Origin: Heliopora coerulea
Lineage: Eukaryota > Cnidaria > Anthozoa > Scleralcyonacea > Helioporidae
Assembly: GCA_030142905.1 (NCBI GenBank)
Contig: JASJOG010000203.1
Location: 248,001 to 312,000, forward strand
Length of the DNA stretch: 64,000 nucleotides
Direction of reading: 5' to 3'
Under the pieces are notes generated by a model. That model did no database searches, was not told where the DNA came from, and saw only the letters and a list, made by a program, of their open reading frames with translations. Below are positions 1-12,631 of this stretch, one piece after another. Position 1 is the stretch's first letter, and each line of letters opens with the position of its first letter. The translations under genes were made by a program, and so were the position numbers.

Positions 1-1049
1 GTGGCCGCGTTTTGTTCAGGGGCTTTCATTGTTCTCAGAGCATAAGTTATGTTAATTATATGTTTTGCTAGCCCACACAAGTTAGCTTAAAGTTTCCTTG
101 TCCAATTAATCTTGAAGTCTTAAAAAGAAGATTGTCTTGGCTTATTAATCATTCTGAACATGTTTCCCGATAAATATTCCGACAAAACTCTTTCGCGTCT
201 GTTTACAGAGTATATAAAGGACTTTTTGGTTGGCATATGACAACCTCGTCTGCCTTTGGCAGTATGAGGGCAGGAGTGCTTAGAAACCAGCGACGTGTGA
301 CCACTGAAGAATTCTAAAATGTCTCCGTCCTATGTTTGTTGCTTGAGCTTGATATTTGGTGTCAAAGGTTTTCTGTCAACAGTTCAGGGTTTAAGGACAC
401 TTGAAGAAAGCGAGCTTTAACACCTTTTAAATTTCACTTGTTGTAAAGTAATTTCCTTTCGGAGCGAGAAGTTGAGTGACAGCTCTAAAACAATCGTTGA
501 TCTTAAAAGATAAAGGAATAGCTTACTTTTGCTATTATCTTACTTGGAACGGAAGACAGATTTCTTCGGTTCAAGGCGAACCTTTTAATTCAAATTCAAC
601 ATTTTCAAGCGGTATTGCGGCTTTTCATTAAAGTTGTTTACAAAATCCCAATGACTTAAGTCTAGCTTCCGCTGCCTTATTCAAAGAGAGGATTCATTTC
701 TCGTTGGTAATTTTGGCGTAAAATAAACAGAGCAAGACGGGCGAATCAAAATCCCTAAGCACAATATCCGAGTGTTTTGCTCGTAATCCATCAATCAACT
801 AATAGCTTTTTGCGCACCGCCCACATAGACATCAAACAAAGCAGAATATTTAAGTGTGGGCGAAGACAGGACTCCTGCTTTGTATTCAATTTTCTTTCCA
901 TCACAATTGCACAGGGCAGTCAGCTCATTATTAATTCGGGTAATGAGTTTTTCCGAAGACAATAAACGCGTAAGGCATACGACCAATAAAACACGTTGTA
1001 CATTCACGTCATTTCCATTATCTTGGCGCCTTAGACTTGCCCGTGGTCG
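1..1049. other. Upstream region of the first POU gene
   Basis: No convincing coding sequence is visible. A strong TATA-like string, TATATAAAGG, lies at 211-220. If used, it would give a transcript starting near 240 with a leader of about 1 kb before the POU start codon. Nothing in the sequence shows whether this or the CCAAT-box promoter nearer the gene is used. Confidence 0.35.
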
Positions 1050-1110
1050 CTGATTGGGTGGAGATAACATTTGGCCAATCAGAACTCATCACCGGGCGTG
1101 CCGTGTGATA
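1050..1110 (+). promoter_or_regulatory. Candidate proximal promoter with paired CCAAT boxes
   Basis: CTGATTGG at 1050-1057 and CCAATCAG at 1075-1082 form an inverted pair of NF-Y-type CCAAT boxes about 165-200 bp upstream of the chosen start codon of the first POU gene. An AT-rich stretch with TGATAAATTAA follows. The placement suits a proximal promoter, but no start site can be read from sequence alone. Confidence 0.4.
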
Positions 1111-1246
1111 AATTAACATTTAATGAGATGTCACTCAACACCACATTTACCAATCACATGTCGCTAACTCCACACGCACTCCGAACACGTTGTATCTGGC
1201 TAGCGGCAAAAAGCTGAGAGAGCGCATTGATTCGGCTGGAAGCAGA

Positions 1247-2407
1247 ATGGCAGCTAGTCAGCCTGCTAATACATATTCAACTACTGTTATTACTTCTTCG
1301 AATGAACACCAGCCAAGAATGAATTCTCCCCCAACAAGCATGGGACCTGTAACAACCATTGCTTACATGCGGGACGATACGTCGAAGGCGATGACATTCG
1401 AGAATCTCAGTCCTCAAGCACAGAACGCACAGATCGGCGAGACTCGAATCGGTCCGTCGCTGACAACGTTAACTACACCTCATCAATGGGTCGTCACCGA
1501 CCAGCAAGGAAACTCCGTTGGCTGGCCTACAAATGTCGTGCCAAGCACAACTGAGATGAAGCCGGTTATACGAGAAGACGGCAGCATTATGACTACTTCT
1601 GCAGCTCTGCAGAACCACAGGCCGTTGTCAAACAGCAACGTCATTATAGATCAAGCGAGATGGACGACTATATCTCATGCCCCGATGGCCAATCCAGGGG
1701 AACACACAAGAATTCAAATCAACCCAGCCATACTTTCCCCACATGTGAACTTCGCAACTCTTAATGGAAATGTTCAACCGTCGACTCAATTGGCCCTTCC
1801 GACAAACGGTCAACAAATGCGCGACACAAACCTGTCCATTGTGCCTTCCTCTGAAAGTTCCCCCACCATCGACAACACACCGACTTCTGATGATCTCGAG
1901 CGCTTCGCGAAAATGTTTAAGCAAAGGCGAATAAAACTCGGATTCACTCAAGCAGATGTTGGTCTTGCTTTGGGAACACTCTACGGGAACGTGTTCAGCC
2001 AAACTACAATATGTAGGTTCGAGGCACTGCAGCTGAGCTTCAAGAACATGTGCAAACTGAAGCCATTGCTACAGCAGTGGTTAGAGGAAGCTGACAACAC
2101 CACGGGAACGACTTCTGCCTCGGATAAAATAGCTGCGACTGGACGAAAACGTAAGAAGAGAACAAGTATTGACATTCAAGTGAAAGGAGCCCTGGAGAAT
2201 CATTTCTGCAAGCAGTCCAAACCGAATGCCCAAGAGATCGGACAACTGGCGATGAACCTTCAGCTTGACAAAGAAGTCGTCAGAGTTTGGTTTTGCAACC
2301 GGAGGCAGAAAGAGAAACGAATGACTTCTGCCGTCGTTCGCCCCGAAGACGAAAATATACATCCATCACCAAGTGTCATTGTACCACATCAGGTCCAAGG
2401 AGTGTAA
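1247..2407 (+). CDS. POU3F: POU domain class III transcription factor, intronless
   Basis: A 386-residue nuclear transcription factor read from one uninterrupted exon. The N-terminal ~210 residues are low-complexity, rich in Ser, Thr, Asn and Pro. A POU-specific domain follows at about 215-287 (core [20 protein letters not shown]), then a ~20-residue linker and a POU homeodomain at about 299-358 with GRKRKKRTS at its basic arm and the recognition-helix signature [14 protein letters not shown]. Domain spacing and wording match POU class III (Brn/Oct-6) proteins, which bind octamer-type sites and act mainly in neural and sensory development; class III genes are intronless in vertebrates too. 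The same frame is open upstream to 1190 but without an ATG, so the ATG at 1247 is chosen. An AATAAA lies at 2597-2602. A shorter paralogue lies at 13545-14141 on the same strand. Confidence 0.95.
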   Translation: MAASQPANTYSTTVITSSNEHQPRMNSPPTSMGPVTTIAYMRDDTSKAMTFENLSPQAQNAQIGETRIGPSLTTLTTPHQWVVTDQQGNSVGWPTNVVPSTTEMKPVIREDGSIMTTSAALQNHRPLSNSNVIIDQARWTTISHAPMANPGEHTRIQINPAILSPHVNFATLNGNVQPSTQLALPTNGQQMRDTNLSIVPSSESSPTIDNTPTSDDLERFAKMFKQRRIKLGFTQADVGLALGTLYGNVFSQTTICRFEALQLSFKNMCKLKPLLQQWLEEADNTTGTTSASDKIAATGRKRKKRTSIDIQVKGALENHFCKQSKPNAQEIGQLAMNLQLDKEVVRVWFCNRRQKEKRMTSAVVRPEDENIHPSPSVIVPHQVQGV

Positions 2408-4699
2408 ATTTTGTTAAAGTGCAGAGACTATTTCAGTACACAAAGCGAAGAAATTGCTTTTGTTTGAAACAGAACTAGTCGATCACGGATGAAAACAGAT
2501 AGACTTAGAATAGCGAGTTCTCGAGGCAAACTGACGGTTTTCGAGTTAGGGAATAACTTTAAAAACTCGCAACTTTATTATTCTTAAAGTACTATGAATA
2601 AACCGGGGGTAGATGTAGTTACAAATCGTTCGAGGTGTTAGAAGCGTCGACTTCACTTTGTACTTACGTGAGCGAGTTGGGTGTCTCCATCCTCGAAGCT
2701 CCACTTCATCAGCTCGATTTCTCGTGGACCAGACTAAGAATTCAGTTTCTGAACATTTAATGAAACTCGGTTGTAAATACATATTTATAGTGTGCAGGAA
2801 GGCTTTCTCAATAGTGTATCATGCGTATTCATAAGGATATATTAATCGGTGCGAATAAGCGAAAACATTGTGTATTCTCGAACGGCTTGGTCGATGTTTG
2901 CATCTATAAACCATAAATACCTCAAGGTGGAACGCTATCGAAAGACTTATTTAAGGCCGCTGTTTTATTTTATGTCACAATTTTATTTGAATATACATAT
3001 TTACTGTCTAAGATCAGGAAATCTTTAACCGTGGTTGTTTTTTTGCTTGTCAGTTTTCGTGCTCACTCGCCGCCTTGTCTCCCAGTGCGTTCTTCTCTTT
3101 TGTCGTCCAACACTTTTGCTCTTCAACACAACCGAAAGTTGTATTTTTTTTACCCTACTTCGACGGGAAGTGAAAAGACTTTATATTTTTAAGTACATTC
3201 ATTCATATTCTCTGGCTGAATTTATTTGGTAGCTTTGATATATGCAAATAGAAACAAACTCCCTCATTTAAATTCGTCTTCCATATATTACTCTGACTGC
3301 CCGAACCACCGACCAAACTTTTACGTGCAACCATAATTTGTGAATGTGTTGACCTGTAAAGAACTTTGCCTTGGCGACTTTTGGCTTTGTTCGGTTCTGT
3401 GGCCAAAAAAAACATATTTCGAAGCAATATTCTTCAATGTTAAGTGAAATTGAAACGAATTCATTTTTATTTCTTATGAAGGAGGCGTCTCGATCGACTG
3501 AAGAAGAACCCACAAGCCAATTTTTTGATATGTTCTGTAGGTTACCGAATTTTCAGTCAAATACTTGATTGCTGGCCAAACTTTATGCTGTATTTTAAAC
3601 ACTTAGTGCTAGTCTATTCTAAAAAGACAAAGGATTTACAACATCGAATCTTATTCACTCCGGTGGGATTTGGCGGCATTGTACGGAAAGCACTTGAGGC
3701 TGGTACCTGTTGTTTAGGCGCCAAACACAGCCAATTGAGCACAACTTGTTTCAGCCGATAAATGTTTTATTTCAGATATTCTAGGGAAAGCACTTGGTCC
3801 ATAATACCAAAAGTAACGACCACAATTAGAAAAAACTAGCCGGACGTCTTCAATCGTTCATGTTTTGAAACTAATTTCAAGTTCTTTGCTGTAAGCGAAT
3901 TAAATTTAGACCGCCGTTTGACGCCATGTTTATTGTATTTCGCCTTTCGTAACAGGTTTTTGGCTGGCTTGAGCCCCACAAGGATTAGAATAAGGAGCTG
4001 ATTGTTTCAAGCTGGTGTAGAAAAATACAGTTTAGTGAAGCTGGCATTTTTAAATTGGTCGGGACTGTCGAATACATTGACATTATAGGGGAAGTTGAAC
4101 AGGTTTAAATCCCAAAGAAAGAATTAACAGTAAAACAACTTAAATATAGTCTCAATAACTTTGCCGCCGTTTGTAACGTATGATTGCTGTCTCCCATTGT
4201 GGTAGAACCTAGAAATCCGTTAAGTGTTTTTGTGCTACGTAGAATTTTTATGATTTGTATTATAGCTGAAGGAGAATAATTCATTTTGACTCGCCTGATT
4301 GCGCATGCGCAGTTTGTTACGCCATGGTGAAAGGAGAATGCGACTCAGTTTGCGTGAACTTGCGATAACTTTCATGGAGGCCGGGACGAATCAAGAATCC
4401 AGTTTGGTGAAAAACCAGGGAAAGCCTTTTAACCTTTCATTCAAATAACACGTTCAAACTGAGGCTTGTTGGTCGTCAAATGAGAGGCAAGTCAAAGAAA
4501 AAACTTTTAAACTTGTATTTAAATTGGGACGCCGTAAAACGTGCCTCAAGTTAGTGAAAATTGTTGTAAGTCCATCGACTTCCATTTAGCCAGCGCTGTA
4601 CCGTTTGCATCAAGGCTTGATTATACAATCCGATTGGCCGTGTACGACCTCTTGTCGTTTTGAAATTCGGATGGTGTGAACAAGGCGCACCGTGGCCGT
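2408..4699. other. Intergenic DNA downstream of the first POU gene
   Basis: The beginning is probably 3' untranslated sequence, with AATAAA at 2597-2602. The rest is AT-rich with frequent stops in all frames. Short open stretches, for example around 3371-3568 and 3525-3761, have no domain, motif or splice context. I see no gene here. Confidence 0.5.
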
Positions 4700-5310
4700 T
4701 TCAAGTGGAGGGATGTTACCACCTGTTTCCTTTCTCACCAACCAACCGACGGAAAGAATGATTTTTAACTATATTCACCGACAACTCGAAGGTTTTCACC
4801 TCCTACTGATCGATTCACTGGCAGATTTACCGAAAAGTGGACGAGTCGCAGTGTTTCGCCTTTTTACCAACCAATCTAACGTGTTTTACGAACCAACCTG
4901 GCTTATTTACCCACGAAAAGAATGATTTTTTGTTACATTCATGTACAAGTCAAGGTTTTCCCCGCCAACTCACCATTTCAACAGGCAATTTACCGGAAGG
5001 TGGGTGTTTGTCTCGCCCTTTTGCCTTTTTCCCGATCAAGCTCACGTGTTTTAACGACCAACTGGGGTTATTTACCCTCAAAAAGAATGGACTTTTGCTA
5101 CAGTCGCCGACGCAAGCTAAAGTTTTCCCTGTCGACTCAGTTTTACCGGATGATTTACCAGAAGATGGTGGTGGTGGTGTGTCGCAGTCTTTTGACTTTT
5201 TACCGATCAACCTGGCTAATCTTACCCTCCTGAAGAATGACGTTTCACCTCATCTTACCCACAAGTCAAAGGTTTCCCTGCCGACTTGCCGTTTCACAAA
5301 CCCATATGCC
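4700..5310 (+). repeat. Degenerate ~160-bp tandem repeat, about 3.6 units
   Basis: The marker AAGAATG recurs at 4754, 4918, 5083 and 5233, giving periods of 164, 165 and 150 bp. Each copy is followed by a similar order of short words, including variants of CAAGTCAAGGTTTTCCC, then a TTTACC-GAA-GTGG block, then TTTTGCCTTTTTACC. Copies have drifted to perhaps 65-75% identity by eye. The repeat keeps overlapping reading frames partly open (4692-4925, 4837-5319, 4922-5233), but they resemble no known domain. I treat this as old minisatellite-like DNA, not a gene. Confidence 0.6.
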
Positions 5311-5319
5311 AAAAAGTAG

Positions 5320-7224
5320 ATAGTATCCGCTTCACGTTTCTCTGCACGGGACTTCCCCACGCGTGATGTCGGATCCTTGAAATCACATCCTTCGAAGTGG
5401 CCTCCAAATCAGATCGTGTGATACTATCTTTGGAATTATCAGTTTTCTTTTCTGTTGAAACTCTTGCAGCAACTCGCATTTATTTCTTAGAAATATTCTT
5501 TTCTCTCTGAATTCTTCAATCTTACTTTTGTATTCTCTCGTGGGGTGGATCAAGAAACCTTTGCCCCAGGAGACACAGGTAGTACTTTCAAGACGTCAAT
5601 CACCAGGACAGGAGGATATTGTCGGAGTTTTTTTCCTGTTGCACAGATTACAGGGGAGAAAATCTGAAGAACTCCAAGCTTTCTACATGTTGAAGATGAA
5701 GACAGGTCATAGATATACGTTCTGTGCTTTTATCCGCAAATATACAAGATTAGCAATATATATCTAAATGGAGAACACTGGCTTCTGCTTCGTTTAAATT
5801 CACTCCTGATAACTCTACATAAAACATAAGCCACATAACCGACACCACTAACGGTATACAACAATTGCGTGTTCACAATCCCGCCAGACAGTATTGATCA
5901 AATAGCGCAGTTTGTCGCGAGTTGACAAAGAAGCTTTGTCGGATTAAAAAAAAAATGGAAATGACTTTGAAGAGTCAACTACGCAATTCCTTTTCCACTT
6001 AAACAAACAAACAACCAAACGAAACCTATTTCTTTTGTGTAAATGATTCAAAAAGCGCTTCAGTAGTTCACACACTGATCAAACTTCTTTCAGGTAAAGA
6101 GAAGTCTAGTTTAAAAGCATCAGTATAATTGTAGCCTCCATGAGAAATAATCAAGCTGGTCATCTTTCAAGTGCAAAACTGAAAGTACGTGTTTCTGAAC
6201 TCTTGGCAGTTGGTTGGGTTCTGGTTTTTGATGTTTTCAGACTCGGTTGAGAAAGTGCACTGCGGTGTGTTCTTGTTAATGTTAAACATTCTGGGACTTC
6301 CTTGAATATCACGAGGTGTGGTGTGCTGTTACTAGGTTGGACATAGGAACGGTAACTCGTACTACAAATATCTGACTGGATTACGTGAGCCACGGTGCGA
6401 AAAGGCCACTGCTGTTTTAGAGTGGTTTTGAATGAAATCCAAGTGTGAAACTCCAAGGATATGCAGGGCGTCTATTAGAAGAGTTGGTTTTTACTTGTTT
6501 TCCAAAAAGTAAAAGTAGGCTGTTGCATGCGGACGTGTGTCTAGACGATGGTGTATGTAAAATTAACTAGAAATTGTTGTTGCTAATGTCGCGCGTGAGT
6601 CACTGCAATATTTGAATAGAGTGAAATATCACCTGACATGAGTCTTGAGTGACGAGGAAATTTTCATTTCATGTCGTCTTTGAAAAGCTTGAGGTGTCAG
6701 TATGGAGTGAGGGAACACCGTTGCGGAAGGATCCTCCGAAAATAATCTGTGTGTAACCACGGCTTGACAATTGACATGAAAGTATAATGGCATAAAGCAT
6801 CACCAGCTGTAATTTGTATATAATATTTAAAAATAACTCACGATTTATTACAAAGCTTGTGGTACATGAAGCCTCGGCTTCAAAAATGCGAGAGAAAGAT
6901 GACTTTTCTGCTTGAAAGTTTGCATAATTGATGGAGGGAAAATTCGGTTTTGTGCGGAAATTTGCTCAGGAAGTTAATGAAAGTGACTGAAACATTTCCA
7001 AGTGGCTTACATATATGTATAGGATATTGTGAATTTTACTCCACTTCCTTTTGTTTCATTAATCTGAACTCCACATTGAACTCTCGAGCTTATAAACCTA
7101 AGTTGGACCTTGGTCGGAGGTCTAGGACCATTAGTCAAGGTCTTCGTATGATCGAGGATCGAGAAATTGCTGCCTTGATATCAACAATGGTGAATGGTAA
7201 AACTCGAGGTCTTCTCGAGTAACG
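5320..7224. other. Intergenic DNA without recognisable gene
   Basis: Short open frames on both strands (for example 5528-5767 + and 6160-6456 -) lack domains, good start context or splice structure. No RNA gene or transposon signature was recognised. Confidence 0.45.
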
Positions 7225-7365
7225 AGGTTAAACCCTTCAATGCCCAGTGTCCGATATCTTGGACATTGAGAACAAGAATATATGCAAGGGAAAAAAAGAG
7301 AGAGAAAGAAGAAAGAACAAGATAAAAACCCCAAAACCAGAAAACTCAGCTATTAAAGGGTTATA
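7225..7365. repeat. Short repeat bounded by TTAAACCCTT and AAGGGTTA
   Basis: The segment opens with GTTAAACCCTTCAATG and closes with TATTAAAGGGTTAT, giving short inverted ends around a purine-rich middle. It resembles the ends of the better preserved copies at 8022-8119 and 63577-63700, although the interiors differ. It is probably a small non-autonomous element. Confidence 0.35.
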
Positions 7366-8021
7366 TGTTGAGCCTCAAGATCCCCTGTAAGTTTGGATGC
7401 TTAATCTGCTCGAACCCCACACCCATCAAGAGAGAAAGGAAGTCATGCAATGATCCAAGTGAATTGTGGTTCAACTTTCAGTGCGCTTTTTAATGCTCAA
7501 ACATACTGCGAGAAAAGATAGACAACGTCACGCCCGCAAGGTAATCGTGAAGTGCTACGGCGATAAATGGATTTGGCAGCTTGGTGTTGACAGCCACTTA
7601 AATCTGCATGCTTTTCAAGCTTCATTACTTCTTGAAAACAAAGACTTATGAGCCCCTGACTGCAATCAAAGCCGTGACCTTACAATGATGCTCTAAACCA
7701 TTGAGATACACTCAGGTGGCAGGGTGGAGGTAAAAAATTGAACCATAGTTGGTAATCAGTAGTTATCAGGTGATATTTCTGTTTCAGCAAATGTTAAAAT
7801 ATACTTGACATTTCATGAAATACCGATAAAATTGTTCGAATCGCATCATTAGTAAAGGTTAACCAATGGTCACTCTTGTGATAAAGGATTTAATATCGTG
7901 AGTGAAACTTACCGGAAGCTATGACTCACCCACAATGAAATCGTTTTTGGTTTTTTTTTTTCATTTTAAGGTCGAAGAGACGTTAGTTGTTAGAAATTAA
8001 GATGTTGACTAAATGGAATCA
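7366..8021. other. Intergenic DNA with a faint tRNA-like remnant
   Basis: The stretch around 7672-7725, read on the minus strand, loosely resembles a tRNA D-arm region, as in tRNA-derived SINEs. It is too degraded to call an RNA gene. Otherwise I see only short chance frames. Confidence 0.3.
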
Positions 8022-8119
8022 TTAACCCTTTTCGGTCCATACCCGACTTTTAATTTTACTCTGGCTAATGTCACGGATTTTACTCGTCAAGGGGAGACGT
8101 CTCGGACAGGAAAGAGTTA
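8022..8119 (+). repeat. Short interspersed repeat with TTAACCCTTT ends
   Basis: It begins ATTAACCCTTTTCGGTCC and ends GGACAGGAAAGAGTTAA, so the termini are short inverted repeats. Its middle words (TTTTACTCGTCAAGGGGAGA) recur in inverse orientation at 63577-63700. Two copies of one sequence in opposite orientation with matching ends support a small dispersed element of MITE type. Confidence 0.55.
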
Positions 8120-8739
8120 AACGAGGAGGTTAGTGTGAATAATCTCTTGTATTTGTCTTATTTTCAGAAAACTGGTCAAATACAGAATGACCTCAGCCAG
8201 CAAAGGAGAAGTTACTGTGAGTTCTAAACGGCACAGTTCAACCGTGGATCTGTTGTTGACTGGCTGGTGCAATATGGAACTGAATGAAGGTCGTTGAGGA
8301 GTAAAAATTGTGCCCAAAGATCGAGTAAACTTGGCATGTATTATGCACAAGTACAATGCGATGGTTTCCTAGTTGTCAATTCATGTAAGTAGAGTGTATA
8401 GCGTTGTTTGTTGCCTTAATATAACCTAACTGTGATAGCATTTAACTGAAAAACTCTGTTATCCCATTGAAGGCTGCCAGTTCCATCTCCGTGCTGTTTC
8501 AACCAAGAACATGGATCGGGACTTACCTTCATCGGCTTTGGCCAACCATTTCAGCCACAAGGTTTTCAAACTCTTCGTCTCTTGTTGCCCATTCACGAAA
8601 TACCAACGTAGCTACAAGTTCGTTTCACGCTTTACTACATCAACCACAAAATGTTGGCATTGATAATCTAATTTGAAATTTTCCAATGTGTGTACAAAAG
8701 TGAGAAATTATTGGAACTGTAGTCCAGCTGCAACGCTCC
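8120..8739. other. Intergenic DNA with possible noncoding splice signals
   Basis: A good acceptor-like tract (TTGTCTTATTTTCAG) ends near 8166. The following sequence has stops in every frame within about 70 bp. It could be part of a noncoding transcript. No protein gene is supported. Confidence 0.25.
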
Positions 8740-9045
8740 GCCAACTGAGCTGGAGCAACCTTCCCACAACCTCTGATACTCGCGTTCATAACTTCATCAC
8801 CTAAACTACAAGATTACCAGATCCACCCATTAAACATTTCACAAACTGAGCTGCAAGACACTCAATTCCGACACTTCAAGCCAAGATTCAAGACCATCCA
8901 ATCCACCACCCTTGATACTTCATTCCCATCCTCTACCAACTGAACTACAAGGACCATCCAATCCACCACACTTGATACTTCATTCCCACCCTCTACCAAC
9001 TGAAGTACAAAGACCATCCAATCTACAACCTTCCATTGTCTAGTT
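8740..9045 (-). repeat. Degenerate tRNA-derived repeats, the last ~2.4 copies in tandem
   Basis: On the minus strand the motif GTAGTTCAGTTGGTAGAG recurs, matching the box A region of a tRNA D arm. It is clearest in tandem ~61-bp units at about 8891-9040 and more degraded around 8745-8880. The T-arm half of a tRNA and any cloverleaf are missing. This looks like the head of a tRNA-derived SINE that became locally tandem. Confidence 0.5.
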
Positions 9046-10507
9046 CAAAATGTAGCCAAGTGACTTACGAAGCCATCGGACCCAAGTTATCAGAAAATAA
9101 ACTATATAACCATTACTTCTTCAGTTGGTGGACACTTTGACACGTGATGGCCTTCGCCTCTAGAACTGCAAAATAGGCTGCAGGTCAGCACAAGACACAA
9201 TGTGATTATCAGGTCCTCCGCTGTTGTTACTAAGTCAATGTCACGTAAAGAATACAAAACTACACTGTTAGGGGAAAAGATTGCTGGGATTTCATCATAA
9301 GAGCTAAAACTGGACACAGTAAGTGGTCGCAAACACCTTCGCTTTCGTCTTTTTCTGTTCCTTGTGAGAAATTCCGCTGACCACTTATACTAAAGATTTC
9401 GTTCCTGCAGGCTGCTTGCAGCAGTGGTAATAGATGTGTGAATTTATGCACAATTTTCAATCAAATTGCATCCGCATAAACTCCAGCCGTCCCCTCCGAA
9501 TTTTTAATAAAAGAAGGATCACTGCATAATGAAATATTTCTTAATTGTGGCTATTTTATAGCCTTACGGTTGGAAAAATTGTTTCGAAGGAATTTATACC
9601 TCAGTTCATTGGATATTCGATAAACTAATTTGTGATTGGATTTGTAAGTAGATATATACTTGTTACGGTTTAGATTTTCAAAAGTCTTTTATAATAATAA
9701 TTAGTTTATTAGTACAAGTGAAATTATATTGATTTTCTGAGTAGATTTTCGAGTTACTTGAGTATTTTACTACAGTTTGTATACATAGTTGGAGAAAATG
9801 TGCTTATAAATTAAGAATGTCACACCTGCAGAAACTGTTCTGCAGCTGTTCCAAGCCAATTGAGGTTTGAAACGCAAATGAGATTTAGGATGGAAAGTGA
9901 TTGACAAGGTGATACATGTGTTAACTGTGCATTTGATTGAAATACTTGAATTTCAAATGATGCATTGAACAAACTTTAATTTAGCATATAATTAAATCAG
10001 TTAGAGTAAACCTGAAGCAGTGTAGTAAATAATGAATTTTTGTGAAGCCTGTTGGTATGCAAAGCATGGTCACTGAGAGTTTTGGCTCTGGGAGTCATGC
10101 TGTTAGAATAATTTTGTATTTCACAACCACTGAGACTGATTTTGAAGCATTCAAAGAAGTTCTGTGCAATATTCCTTCCATGATGTAATCAGTTCAGTTA
10201 AACTTGGGGGAGGAGGGGGGGGGCACAGATCCCCCTGGCCAAACCATGGCAGCATTCATGCTGGGGCTGTTAAGAGCAAGATGAAACCCTAATTCCAGCT
10301 TATGAACAATAAATTTGAGCCTAAGATCAAAAGCAAGAGTAATCCTCATGTTCCTTTCTGAGTGGTTCCACACCATATCTAGATACACAAACTGCCAGGC
10401 TGTCCTTAATACTCCACTAATTCCTTAAAATACAATTCATTTTATGTGAGTTTAGGAGAGGTTTGATGGAGGCAACCTACCTCTCTGGACCATTAAGTTA
10501 TGCTTTT
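9046..10507. other. Intergenic DNA between POU genes
   Basis: AT-rich sequence with short frames only. The minus frame at 10194-10388 runs through a G-run and has no recognisable domain. No gene, RNA or transposon end was identified before the fold-back element begins at 10508. Confidence 0.45.
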
Positions 10508-12631
10508 GGGTAATTCCATATAAAAGTGGGACAGCCATGACACCCACCCTCTCAGATTTCCTTGAAATTTACACAATTTGTACATACTATTGAGACTAGT
10601 AAAAGTGCAAAATTTCAGCCCATAACTCCAAATGGTTCCAATGATACGATGTTTTGAAATTTGGGCTAAAATACCCTAATTTGCACCTATGTCGGCCATT
10701 TTGGATTTTCGCGTTTTACAAATCATTCAATATCTCAGGTCCAGTTTGTCCAAAAAGGCTGAAAATTGGTACCTGAGTATTTTTAGGGGTGTTGAATCCA
10801 AATATGAGAAGAAAACAGACTATTTGTAAAGTTAAAGAGGTGATTTTTTTAATTTATAATTGACGCAGCTAATTAATTGGTCTCGTTACCAAGGTGAACT
10901 TCTGACGGGATTGCCGAAGGTGCCCAACTCAGACAGTTTGCAAACTTTCTGGGGATAAACTAGACATAGTAGACTACTTGTGTGTAGAAAATCTTTTTGG
11001 CATCTCAAAGACATCAAAAGTTATAGTTGTGTACATTTGGACATATTCTTGCAGTATAATGAGTACCAATTCTGCACTTGCTAGCTGTACACACTCTTTT
11101 TAATGGTTAGAACAGCAGTATAAGTTGCTATATTTAACATCTGTACAGTTTTTAACTTTAAAGAAACTTTGAAGAACCATCTCAACCTATCTGTTGATAA
11201 GTTTTCCAAGAAAATGGAAGTCATGAGAATATTAACTTGAATTAAGTCTTAAGCTAAAAAACTTTTTATGTGCAGGAATGCCTTAGATTTATTTTATGCT
11301 TGTAAATTCTCTTATCAGAATGAGATTTGAAATATATTGTGAAGCACAGAACTGTCTTTGTCTCTGGTTGGGAAAAGTCTGTGAAGTATCTAGTTGAAGG
11401 AAGTTAATTTGCACCATCTTAGACCTTAAAAAGTATGGAAAAATTCTCACTAAAAGACTATTTTTAGAATTGAGTTTGAAGAAAGTTGCAATGGATTGTC
11501 TTTTTTGTGTGAGAAAATTCTCATCTTAAACATTCATTTAGAATGTCAAGTTCAAGCAGTTTCTAATACATTGTCTTCTTTTTAAGAGAAAACTTATTCA
11601 AAGTCTATTCAGGATGTAACTTTGAAGAAGATCTCATAATGTCTTGTCTTCAGTATATTTGATTTAGTTCTTATGAAATGCAGTGCTGGTTAAAACATGA
11701 CTTTCATGGTAGGAGAATAAACTTTTCAAAATATAGTGTTTTGCCTATTTAGATACAAATAGACAGAGACAAAGACAGTTCTGTGCTTCACAATATATTT
11801 CAAATCTCATTCTGATAAGAGAATTTACAAGCATAAAATAAATCTAAGGCATTCCTGCACATAAAAAGTTTTTTAGCTTAAGACTTAATTCAAGTTAATA
11901 TTCTCATGACTTCCATTTTCTTGGAAAACTTATCAACAGATAGGTTGAGATGGTTCTTCAAAGTTTCTTTAAAGTTAAAAACTGTACAGATGTTAAATAT
12001 AGCAACTTATACTGCTGTTCTAACCATTAAAAAGAGTGTGTACAGCTAGCAAGTGCAGAATTGGTACTCATTATACTGCAAGAATATGTCCAAATGTACA
12101 CAACTATAACTTTTGATGTCTTTGAGATGCCAAAAAGATTTTCTACACACAAGTAGTCTACTATGTCTAGTTTATCCCCAGAAAGTTTGCAAACTGTCTG
12201 AGTTGGGCACCTTCGGCAATCCCGTCAGAAGTTCACCTTGGTAACGAGACCAATTAATTAGCTGCGTCAATTATAAATTAAAAAAATCACCTCTTTAACT
12301 TTACAAATAGTCTGTTTTCTTCTCATATTTGGATTCAACACCCCTAAAAATACTCAGGTACCAATTTTCAGCCTTTTTGGACAAACTGGACCTGAAATAT
12401 TGAATGATTTGTAAAATGCAAAAATCCATAATGGCCGACATAGGTGCAAATTAGGGTATTTTAGCCCAAATTTCAAAATATCATATCTTTGGAACCGTTT
12501 GGAGTTATGGGCTGAAATTTTGCACTTTTGCTAGTCTCAATAGTATGTACAAATAGTATAAATTTCAAGAAAATCTGAGAGGGTGGGTGTCAAAGTTCTT
12601 TTTTTTGTCCTAGTTTTATATGGAATTACCC
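10508..12631. mobile_element. 2.1-kb fold-back element with very long inverted repeats
   Basis: The left terminus GGGTAATTCCATATAAAA at 10508 is matched in inverse orientation ending at 12631. Arms of roughly 860 bp run to 11366 on the left and from 11764 on the right, around a central spacer of about 397 bp. I found no mismatch or indel by eye in the inner ~630 bp (10737-11366 against 11764-12393). The outer ~230 bp differ at roughly one position in ten and include small indels. No ORF of useful size lies inside, so it cannot supply its own transposase. Target-site duplication is unclear because both flanks are T-rich. Confidence 0.85.

Noticed and set aside
3242..3249. Octamer ATGCAAAT downstream of the first POU gene as an autoregulatory site
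   Set aside because: The same octamer in one or other orientation also occurs near 20048, 31580, 34771 and 60388, close to what chance plus repeats would give. No clustering near the POU promoters.
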